Source: an uncultured Leucobacter sp.
Lineage (GTDB): Bacteria > Actinomycetota > Actinomycetes > Actinomycetales > Microbacteriaceae
Reading direction: 5' to 3'
Assembly: GCA_945952575.1 (NCBI GenBank)
Contig: CAMFIY010000061.1
Span: 1-11,092 of the forward strand
DNA length: 11,092 nt
Shown here piece after piece: positions 5,513 through 11,092 of the stretch. The position numbers and the translations under genes were made by a program. The number at the start of each line of letters is the position of its first letter. Positions within the stretch are counted from its first letter, which is position 1. The notes beneath the pieces are model-generated. The model was not told the DNA's origin. It worked only from the letters and a program-made list of their open reading frames with translations, and searched no databases.

Positions 5513-7446
5513 CCGAAGAGGACCACCGCGCCGCATTCCGCCCGGCGGCGGGGGAGATCCCGACCAGTCCGGGGGTCTACCGCTTCTCGGACCGGCACGG
5601 CCGCGTGCTCTACATCGGCAAGGCCAAGAACCTCCGTGCTCGCCTTGCCAACTATTTCCAGCCGCTGCGCTCGATCCAGCCGCGCACCCGTCGGATGCTC
5701 GCGCTTGCGGCTCGGCTCGACTGGACGGTCGTCGCCACCGATACCGAATCACTGGTGCTCGAGCACACCTGGATCACGGAGTTCCAGCCGCCCTTCAACG
5801 TTCAGTTCAAGGACGACAAGACCTACCCGTATCTCGCGGTGACGCTGCGCGAGGATGCGCCTCGGCTCGTCATCACCCGGAACGAGAAGATCCGGGGCGC
5901 CCGCTACTTCGGCCCGTATCCGAAGGTCTGGGCGCTGCGAGAGACGACGATGCTCCTGCAGCAGGCGTTCCCCATCCGCACCTGCAACGATGCGGACTAC
6001 CGTCGCGCGATGCAGACCGGCCGGCCCTGCCTCGCCGGGCAGATCGGACGCTGCCACGGGCCCTGCAGCGGCCTCATCAGTCTTGAAGATCACCGGGCGC
6101 GCGTGGCCGAGCTCGTCTCCTTCTTGGGCGGCGGCGACGCCTCCCACCTGCGCTCCCTGCAGCGCGCGATGCGCGATGCTGCCGCCGAGCAGCGGTACGA
6201 GGATGCCGCGCGACTGCGCGATCAAGTGGTCGCGGTCGAGCATGTCATGGAGCGCAACTCCGTCGCGCTGCCGCTCGACGTCGATATGGACGTCTTCGGC
6301 TTGAAGTCGGACGAGCTCGCGGCCGCGGCGCACCAGTTCATCATCCGCGGCGGCAGAATCAGGGGCGAGCGCAGCTGGATCGTGGATGTCGAACTGGATG
6401 ATTCGCCGAGCACGCTGCTCGAACAGGTGGTGCAGAGCGCCTACGAGGGCGAGCGGGAGCCGCCCCCGGAGATCCTCGTCCCCGTTCTCCCGGAAGGCGT
6501 CGAAGCGCTGGAAGCGGCGCTGCGGACGCGCCGACCGCGCGGAGGCCGGGTCCGGTTGCGGATCCCGGAGCGCGGCGACAAAGCCCAGCTGATGGGGCGC
6601 GCGACCCTGAACGCGGGCGAGCACCTCATGCGTCACAAGCTGAAGCGCGCCGCGGACATCACCGCCCGCACCGATGCCCTGGCCGAACTGCAGCGGGCGC
6701 TCGGGATGGCCGAGGCCCCACTGCGGATCGAGTGCATCGACGTCTCGCACCTGCAGGGCACGGGCGTGGTGGCCTCGCTCGTCGTGTTCGAGGACGGGCT
6801 CCCCGCGAAGGGTGCGTATCGCAAGTACCGGATCGAGCAGACCACCGACGACACCGACCACAGCTATCAGGTGGACGCGCGCCGGGCCCACCCGGTGGAC
6901 CGGCGCGCCAACGAGCCGGTCTCCGTCGAGGCCGGCCGATATCGCGAACGCCCGCAGCTGCTCATCGTCGACGGCGGGCAGCCTCAGGTCGCGGCCGCTC
7001 ACCGTGCGCTGAGCGAGGCCGGCATCGATGACGTCTTCCTGGTCGGGGTCGCGAAACGGCTCGAGGAGCTCTGGCTCCCCGAGGACCCGTTCCCCGTCAT
7101 CCTCCCGCGCGGCAGCGAGGCGCTGTTCCTGGTGCAGCGGGCGCGCGACGAGGCTCATCGCTTCGCGATCACGTTCCAGCGGCAACGCCGCAGCACGGCA
7201 CTGGCCAGCCAGCTCTCCGAGGTCCCGGGCCTCGGCCCGAAACGGGTGAAGGCGCTCTTGAAGCACTTCGGATCGGTGACCCGTCTGCGAGAGGCCAGCG
7301 CGGCCGAGATCGCTGCGGCGCCGGGCGTCGGGTCCGCCCTCGCCGCCTCGATCCGCGGGCATATGGACAGCATGTCGGGCGACGGTGAAACCTCTAGACT
7401 GGGGGTGGAGACACCGACGAACGAGCCCGAGGGGAGTGGACAGTGA
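5509..7446 (+). CDS. uvrC: UvrABC system protein C (dual-incision excinuclease)
   Basis: UvrC makes the 3' and then the 5' cut around a lesion held by UvrB. The 645 residues carry the full domain order. The GIY-YIG nuclease spans about residues 20-100, with GVY (22-24), YIG (35-37), Lys38, Arg45, Glu85 and Asn97. A cysteine cluster (159, 174, 182, 186) matches the reported iron-sulfur ligands of E. coli UvrC. The UVR motif for UvrB contact is at about 214-249. The RNase H-like nuclease follows with the Asp-Asp-His triad Asp411 (CIDVSH), Asp488 (IVDGG) and His550 (DEAHRF). Two helix-hairpin-helix motifs lie at about 570-617, then a 28-residue tail with no obvious conservation. The GTG start overlaps the uvrA TGA as GTGA, with GAAGG seven bases upstream, so translation is probably coupled. 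Confidence 0.98.
   Translation: MTEEDHRAAFRPAAGEIPTSPGVYRFSDRHGRVLYIGKAKNLRARLANYFQPLRSIQPRTRRMLALAARLDWTVVATDTESLVLEHTWITEFQPPFNVQFKDDKTYPYLAVTLREDAPRLVITRNEKIRGARYFGPYPKVWALRETTMLLQQAFPIRTCNDADYRRAMQTGRPCLAGQIGRCHGPCSGLISLEDHRARVAELVSFLGGGDASHLRSLQRAMRDAAAEQRYEDAARLRDQVVAVEHVMERNSVALPLDVDMDVFGLKSDELAAAAHQFIIRGGRIRGERSWIVDVELDDSPSTLLEQVVQSAYEGEREPPPEILVPVLPEGVEALEAALRTRRPRGGRVRLRIPERGDKAQLMGRATLNAGEHLMRHKLKRAADITARTDALAELQRALGMAEAPLRIECIDVSHLQGTGVVASLVVFEDGLPAKGAYRKYRIEQTTDDTDHSYQVDARRAHPVDRRANEPVSVEAGRYRERPQLLIVDGGQPQVAAAHRALSEAGIDDVFLVGVAKRLEELWLPEDPFPVILPRGSEALFLVQRARDEAHRFAITFQRQRRSTALASQLSEVPGLGPKRVKALLKHFGSVTRLREASAAEIAAAPGVGSALAASIRGHMDSMSGDGETSRLGVETPTNEPEGSGQ
7395..7400 (+). promoter_or_regulatory. 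Possible internal -10 element for rapZ inside the uvrC tail
   Basis: TAGACT (TANNNT) lies 42 bp before the rapZ GTG, in the non-conserved 3' tail of uvrC. It is identical to the hexamer ahead of sodA and close to the one ahead of pncA. A start near 7407 would leave a leader of about 36 nt carrying the GAGGGGAG Shine-Dalgarno sequence. No clear -35 is visible, so this is tentative. Confidence 0.35.
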
Positions 7447-8318
7447 GCGATCACCCGACCGGGCAGGAGATCCTGATCGTCACCGGCATGTCGGGTGCCG
7501 GCCGCAGCACCGTCGCGAATGCACTCGAGGATCTCGGCTGGTACGTCGTCGACAACCTGCCACTGCAGATGCTCAAGACGCTCGCAGATATGGCGGATCG
7601 CTCGGGAGGCGCGCTGCCGCGCATCGTCGCCGTGGTCGATATCCGCGGCCGGGACCTGTTCGTCGACATCCAGGAGACCGTCGAGGAGCTGCGCGAGAAC
7701 GCCACCGTCCGGGTCGTCTTCCTCGACGCGACCGACGACATCCTGGTGCGCCGTTACGAGTCGGTGCGCCGTCCGCATCCGCTCCAGGCGGGCGGCAGCC
7801 TGCTCGAGGGCATCCGGTTGGAGCGCGAACGCCTGCAAGAGCTCCGCGCCTCCTCCGATGTAGTGATCGACACCTCCCGCTACAACGTGCACGAGCTCTC
7901 GACCGCCACCAGAGAGCTGTTCAGCGACGAGGACACGCCTGGCCTGCAGCTCTCCCTGCAGAGCTTCGGTTTCAAATACGGCGTGCCCACCGATGTCGAC
8001 CTCATGGTCGACATGCGCTTCCTCCCGAATCCGTTCTGGGAGCCGGAGCTGCGCTCACTCACCGGCGTGGATCCCGAGGTCAAGGAGTTCGTGCTCAGCC
8101 GCGAGGGCGCGGCGGAGTTCCTCGAGTCCTATGTGAAGGCGCTCGAACCGGTGCTCGCCGGATATCAGCGCGAGAACAAACGGCACGCCTCGCTCGCTGT
8201 AGGGTGTACTGGCGGCAAGCACCGCTCCGTCGCCATAGCGCGCGAGCTTGCGGATCGCCTCGCCTCGCTGCCCGGCGTCAGCGTGAGTCTGCGGCATCGC
8301 GACCTGGGTCGCGAGTGA
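7443..8318 (+). CDS. rapZ: RapZ / YvcJ-family nucleotide-binding protein (RNase adapter family)
   Basis: A 291-residue member of the RapZ (YvcJ/UPF0042) family. E. coli RapZ binds glucosamine-6-phosphate and small RNAs and presents GlmZ to RNase E. The actinobacterial role is not settled, and GlmY/GlmZ are not expected there. The N-terminal P-loop is GMSGAGRS (15-22), with Arg21 in place of the usual Lys; I recall the same substitution in other actinobacterial homologues. The family block LGWYVVDNLP follows at 31-40. The C-terminal domain has the highly conserved GCTGGKHRS (254-262), part of the ligand pocket in the E. coli protein. The GTG start overlaps the uvrC stop (GTGA) and has a strong GAGGGGAG at 7429-7436, six bases upstream. 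The context uvrC-rapZ-whiA is the classic actinobacterial order, except that yvcK is missing after it. Confidence 0.95.
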   Translation: MSDHPTGQEILIVTGMSGAGRSTVANALEDLGWYVVDNLPLQMLKTLADMADRSGGALPRIVAVVDIRGRDLFVDIQETVEELRENATVRVVFLDATDDILVRRYESVRRPHPLQAGGSLLEGIRLERERLQELRASSDVVIDTSRYNVHELSTATRELFSDEDTPGLQLSLQSFGFKYGVPTDVDLMVDMRFLPNPFWEPELRSLTGVDPEVKEFVLSREGAAEFLESYVKALEPVLAGYQRENKRHASLAVGCTGGKHRSVAIARELADRLASLPGVSVSLRHRDLGRE

Positions 8319-8332
8319 TCCCGGGCTGACCC

Positions 8333-8356
8333 CCGTGCGGCCATGGCCGCGCACGG
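8333..8356 (+). repeat. Inverted repeat / small hairpin between rapZ and whiA
   Basis: CCGTGCG (8333-8339) pairs with CGCACGG (8350-8356) around a 10-nt loop. The centre alternatively forms the 14-bp perfect palindrome GCGGCCATGGCCGC (8337-8350). No T-run follows. It could be a weak terminator, an mRNA-processing site or a structure that sets relative rapZ/whiA expression. The rest of this 83-bp gap holds only the whiA Shine-Dalgarno AAAGGA (8391-8396). Confidence 0.45.
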
Positions 8357-8401
8357 ACGTTCGCAACGCCGCCCCCATCAATCCCTCCTGAAAGGACCCC
8401 A

Positions 8402-9382
8402 GTGCCCTCGACCCCGGACGTGAAGAACGAACTGGTCCACGTGGCCGGTCAGCAGACCGGCGAACGGATCGCGGAGCTCGCGACCGTTCTGCGACTCGCC
8501 GGCGGTCTCCACACCATTTCGGGGCGCATCGCTCTGGAAGCCGAGCTTCACACGCCGGCGATCGTGCAGCGCGTGCGCAAGGATCTCGCCGAGATCTACG
8601 GAGTCCGATCGGATGCGAAGCAGATGCCGACCGCCAGCACCCGCCCCGGCGCCCCGCAGTTCGTCGTGCGCGTGCTCGACGGCGAGACCCTCGCGCGCCA
8701 GCTGGGCCTGCTCGATCAGCGCCGACGCCCGATCCGGGGTCTCCCGAACCGGCTCACCACCGGTGCCCCGAGCGAACTCGCCGCGATCTGGCGCGGGGCC
8801 TTCCTCGCGCGGGGGTCGATCACTCCGCCCGGCCGCTCCGCCAGCCTGGAGGTCGTCTGCCCCACGAACGAGGCGGCGATGGCACTCGTCGGCGCCTCGG
8901 GTCGCCTCGATATCTCTGCGAAGAGCCGTGAGATCCGCGGGCAGCACAAGGTCCTGATCCGCGACGGCGAAGCCATCGGCGAGATGCTCGGCGTCATGGG
9001 CGCCGTCGACGCGCGCGCGCAGTGGGATGAGCTCCGCAAAGCCCGTGAGACGCGCAACACCGCCAACCGCCTGGTCAACTTCGACGATGCGAACCTCCGC
9101 CGTTCGGCGCAGGCATCTGTGGCCGCGTGCGCGCGCGTGGAGCGCGCGCTCGAGATCCTCGGGCCGGACATTCCCGAACATCTGCGATACGCCGGAGAAC
9201 TGCGTCTGAGCCACCGCGACGCCAGCCTGGACGAGCTCGGCACGCGTGCGGATCCGCCGCTCACCAAGGACGCGGTCGCCGGCCGGATCCGCCGTCTGCT
9301 CGCCATGGCGGACAAGCTCGCGGACGAGCGCGGCATCCCGAACACCGAGGCGAATCTGCCCGACGAACTCGACGCTCTCTGA
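8402..9382 (+). CDS. whiA: WhiA sporulation/cell-division regulator (DNA-binding)
   Basis: A 326-residue WhiA. In Streptomyces it works with WhiB to activate sporulation septation genes; in non-sporulating Gram-positives it influences division and chromosome segregation. The N-terminal two thirds (about 20-205) is the LAGLIDADG homing-endonuclease-like fold, now non-catalytic, with landmark segments LRLAGGLHTISGRI (30-43), IRGLP (111-115) and WRGAFLARGS (130-139). The C-terminal part holds the conserved ANRLVNFDDANLRRS block (221-235) and the DNA-binding helix-turn-helix with ADPPLTKDAVAGRIRRLL (283-300). The length is normal for the family. GTG 8402 is supported by AAAGGA five bases upstream; the N-terminus aligns with the usual family start (VKNEL at 7-11). 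It is co-directional with rapZ and probably co-transcribed, with no clear promoter in the gap. Confidence 0.96.
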   Translation: MPSTPDVKNELVHVAGQQTGERIAELATVLRLAGGLHTISGRIALEAELHTPAIVQRVRKDLAEIYGVRSDAKQMPTASTRPGAPQFVVRVLDGETLARQLGLLDQRRRPIRGLPNRLTTGAPSELAAIWRGAFLARGSITPPGRSASLEVVCPTNEAAMALVGASGRLDISAKSREIRGQHKVLIRDGEAIGEMLGVMGAVDARAQWDELRKARETRNTANRLVNFDDANLRRSAQASVAACARVERALEILGPDIPEHLRYAGELRLSHRDASLDELGTRADPPLTKDAVAGRIRRLLAMADKLADERGIPNTEANLPDELDAL

Positions 9383-9418
9383 TGGCGAACAGCCGGGCCG
9401 GTGCGCTCCGCAGAGGCA

Positions 9419-9424
9419 TAGACT
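9419..9424 (+). promoter_or_regulatory. -10-like hexamer of the sodA promoter
   Basis: TAGACT (TANNNT) in the 73-bp whiA-sodA gap would give a transcription start near 9431 and a leader of about 25 nt. That leader carries GAAGGAG (9443-9449) six bases before the ATG. No good -35 is visible. This suggests sodA is independently transcribed and has a conventional leader, unlike uvrA and pncA. Confidence 0.5.
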
Positions 9425-9455
9425 GAGAAGACATCTCAAGACGAAGGAGCGCCAG

Positions 9456-10073
9456 ATGGCTGAATACACCCTGCCCGAACTGCCCTACGACTACGCTGCT
9501 CTCGAGCCGCACATCAGCGGCAAGATCATGCAGCTGCATCACGACAAGCACCATCAGGCCTACGTCACGGGAGCGAACGCGGCGGTGTCGGCGCTGGCCG
9601 AGGCGCGTGACAGCGGCAATCTCGGTGCGGTGAACAAGCTCGAGAAGGATCTCGCCTTCAACCTCGGCGGCCACGTCAACCACACGATCTTCTGGAACAA
9701 CCTGTCGCCCGAGGGCGGCGAGCGCCCGGAGGGCGAGCTCGCGGCCGCGATCGACGAGTTCTTCGGCGACTTCGAGAAGTTCCAGGCGCACTTCACGGCG
9801 ACCGCTCTCGGCGTGCAGGGCTCCGGCTGGGCCGTCTTCGCCTGGGACGCTCTGGGACAGCGCCCCAACATCGTCCAGCTCTTCGATCAGCAGGGCAACC
9901 TGCCCGCGGGTACCGTACCGCTGCTGATGCTGGACGTCTGGGAGCACGCGTACTACCTGGACTACCTCAACGTCCGCGCCGACTACGTGAAGGCGTTCTG
10001 GAACATCGCGAACTGGCAGGACGTCGCGAAGCGCTTCGACGCCGCACGCAGCCAGACGCCCGGCCTCATCTGA
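9456..10073 (+). CDS. sodA: Superoxide dismutase, Fe/Mn family, probably Mn-type
   Basis: Converts superoxide to hydrogen peroxide and oxygen. The 205-residue protein has no signal peptide, so it is probably cytoplasmic, although some actinobacterial SODs are exported without one. The metal ligands are His28 (QLHHDKHH), His76 (NHTIFW), Asp160 and His164 (LDVWEHAYY), the same numbers as in the M. tuberculosis enzyme as I recall it. The second-shell residue that is His145 in that Fe-SOD is Gln145 here (FDQQGN), and GGH precedes the His76 block. Both favour manganese or cambialistic use. ATG 9456 is set by GAAGGAG six bases upstream and by the family-typical start (YTLPELPYDY). A long hairpin follows the stop. 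Its position next to pgk is where gap is often found in other actinobacteria. Confidence 0.95.
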   Translation: MAEYTLPELPYDYAALEPHISGKIMQLHHDKHHQAYVTGANAAVSALAEARDSGNLGAVNKLEKDLAFNLGGHVNHTIFWNNLSPEGGERPEGELAAAIDEFFGDFEKFQAHFTATALGVQGSGWAVFAWDALGQRPNIVQLFDQQGNLPAGTVPLLMLDVWEHAYYLDYLNVRADYVKAFWNIANWQDVAKRFDAARSQTPGLI

Positions 10074-10078
10074 TCCTC

Positions 10079-10116
10079 GCTCGGCGGGTCGGTCCTCCCG
10101 GATCGGCCCGCCGAGC
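10079..10116 (+). terminator. Strong hairpin after sodA: possible intrinsic terminator or attenuator before pgk
   Basis: GCTCGGCGGGTCGGTCC (10079-10095) can pair with 10100-10116 over 17 positions, including a perfect 10-bp outer stem and two G-T wobbles, around a 4-nt TCCC loop. No T-tract follows, as is common for hairpin terminators in G+C-rich actinobacteria. It begins 5 bp after the sodA stop. Only 23 bp separate it from the pgk ATG, with no -10-like hexamer between, so pgk must depend on read-through or on a start inside sodA. Confidence 0.7.
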
Positions 10117-10139
10117 CACGCACCCGGCTAAGGAGCTTC

Positions 10140-11092
10140 ATGCGGACTCTCGAGACCCTCGGCGATCTGCGCTCGCGCACGGTGATCGTGCGCTGCGACC
10201 TGAACGTGCCGCTCGACGGCGACGTCATCACCGATGACGGCCGGATCAGGGCATCGCTCACCACGATCCGGGAGCTTCGCGACTCCGGGGCGCGCGTGGT
10301 GCTCATCAGCCACCTCGGTCGCCCGGCGGGCGCACCGGATCCGCGCTACTCCCTGCGCCCGGTCGCGGCGCGCATGGCCGAGCTGCTCGACGCGCCCGTC
10401 GCGTTCGCTCCGGAAACGGTCGGCGCCGAAGCGGAACTCGCGCGGGACACCCTCGCGGACGGAGAAGTGCTCCTGCTCGAGAATCTCCGTTTCAATCCCG
10501 GCGAGACCAGCAAGGACGCGGAGGAGCGACGGGCATTCGCCGCCGAGCTCGCCCGCGGAGCGGAAGCCTTCGTGTCTGACGGCTTCGGCGTCGTCCATCG
10601 CCGCCAGGCCAGCGTGACCGAGCTCGCCGAAGCGCTGCCCAGCGCCGCCGGTCGCCTGGTCGCCGCGGAGCTCGAAGTGCTGCGCCGTCTCACCGACGAT
10701 CCCGCCCGCCCGTATGCGGTGGTCCTGGGCGGATCGAAGGTCAGCGACAAGCTCGGGGTGATCTCCCACCTGCTCGAGCGTGTGGACACGCTGCTCGTCG
10801 GCGGCGGGATGCTCTTCACCTTCCTCGCGGCGCAGGGACACCGTGTCGGTGCGAGCCTGCTCGAGGCTGACCAGTTGGACACGGTGCGGGGATACCTCGC
10901 CGAGGCCGAGCGTCGGGGGGTGCGCATCGTCCTGCCGACCGACATCGTCGTGGCCGAGGCCTTCGCCGCAGACGCCGCCCACGAGGTGGTTCCCGCCGAC
11001 GCGATCGAATCCAGCAGCTTCGGCGCCGCCGGCATCGGACTGGACATCGGTCCGGAGACCGCCCGGGCGTTCGCCGAGGCCATCATCGGTGC
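10140..11092 (+). CDS. pgk: Phosphoglycerate kinase, N-terminal 317 residues (3' end outside window)
   Basis: Glycolytic/gluconeogenic enzyme transferring the acyl phosphate of 1,3-bisphosphoglycerate to ADP. The reading frame is open from ATG 10140 to the window end, which cuts codon 318; the family is usually about 395-415 residues. The N-terminal substrate lobe shows RCDLNVP (18-24) with Asp20 and Asn22, Arg35, the SHLGRP loop (57-62), ENLRF with Arg117, and Arg154 in FGVVHRRQAS. This last block differs from the textbook AFGTAHRAHAS, as I recall is common in actinobacteria. The nucleotide lobe begins with GGSKVSDK (197-204), where Lys200 and Lys204 sit, and DTLLVGGGM (216-224). AAGGAG (10130-10135) lies four bases upstream. 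No gap gene precedes it in this window; tpi would be expected downstream but is not visible. Confidence 0.96.
   Translation, partial: MRTLETLGDLRSRTVIVRCDLNVPLDGDVITDDGRIRASLTTIRELRDSGARVVLISHLGRPAGAPDPRYSLRPVAARMAELLDAPVAFAPETVGAEAELARDTLADGEVLLLENLRFNPGETSKDAEERRAFAAELARGAEAFVSDGFGVVHRRQASVTELAEALPSAAGRLVAAELEVLRRLTDDPARPYAVVLGGSKVSDKLGVISHLLERVDTLLVGGGMLFTFLAAQGHRVGASLLEADQLDTVRGYLAEAERRGVRIVLPTDIVVAEAFAADAAHEVVPADAIESSSFGAAGIGLDIGPETARAFAEAIIG

Noticed and set aside
2468..5752. A very long open frame on the minus strand across uvrA and the start of uvrC
   Set aside because: It is the antisense shadow of a G+C-rich coding region. It is rich in Arg, Ala, Asp and Val, shows no recognisable domain, and every codon is constrained by uvrA, whose motifs are unmistakable.
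5749..7362. Long minus-strand open frame opposite uvrC
   Set aside because: Same codon-bias shadow effect; no domain or plausible start signal, while the uvrC frame has all catalytic residues.
9124..9139. A 16-nt alternating purine-pyrimidine CG/TG run inside whiA that could adopt Z-DNA
   Set aside because: It encodes conserved Ala/Cys/Arg/Val codons of WhiA, and such runs are expected from GC-rich codon choice.
9246..9455. Upstream extension of the sodA frame into whiA
   Set aside because: The extension has no similarity to SOD, overlaps the whiA C-terminus, and GAAGGAG before ATG 9456 fits the standard start.
8378..9469. Minus-strand open frame opposite whiA
   Set aside because: Shadow of whiA. 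The composition is that of reverse-complemented high-GC codons and no family is recognisable.
10117..10139. Possible pgk promoter in the 23 bp after the hairpin
   Set aside because: The bases are accounted for by the Shine-Dalgarno AAGGAG. No -10-like hexamer is present and there is no space for one with a leader.

Overview
The window is a G+C-rich stretch of actinobacterial chromosome. GTG starts are frequent (uvrA, uvrC, rapZ, whiA), and WhiA, an actinobacterial-type UvrA and an arginine-type RapZ are all present. The protein sequences and gene order resemble Microbacteriaceae (Microbacterium-like); that family assignment is an inference from recognition, not from a search. Nothing looks like a phage, insertion sequence, CRISPR array, tRNA or rRNA. 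This is a core-genome neighbourhood, and I found no candidate for a wholly new multi-gene system. The interest lies in the regulatory architecture and in which genes are missing from a familiar gene order.

Layout. (1) 1-579: the 3' end of uvrB. (2) 608-2409: three small accessory-type genes separating uvrB from uvrA. These are an AraC-family regulator (+), a VOC/glyoxalase-fold protein (-) that converges on it with a 25-bp overlap, and a nicotinamidase pncA (+) divergent from the VOC gene. (3) 2483-8318: uvrA, uvrC and rapZ, each joined to the next by a 4-bp GTGA stop/start overlap. (4) 8402-9382: whiA, 83 bp after rapZ. (5) 9456-10073: a Mn-type superoxide dismutase with its own promoter-like hexamer. 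(6) 10140-11092: the first 317 codons of pgk, cut by the window end, preceded by a very strong hairpin.

Functionally, all three subunits of UvrABC nucleotide excision repair lie here. UvrA2-UvrB finds damage and UvrC cuts on both sides of it. A textbook Gram-positive LexA box sits just upstream of uvrA. Because uvrA, uvrC and rapZ overlap, SOS induction of uvrA probably extends to uvrC and rapZ and perhaps into whiA.

Three consecutive genes (VOC, pncA, uvrA) have a TANNNT -10-like hexamer exactly 6 nt before the start codon. This predicts leaderless mRNAs. sodA and pgk have ordinary leaders with Shine-Dalgarno sequences. No intergenic gap exceeds about 125 bp, so no long stretch is unexplained.
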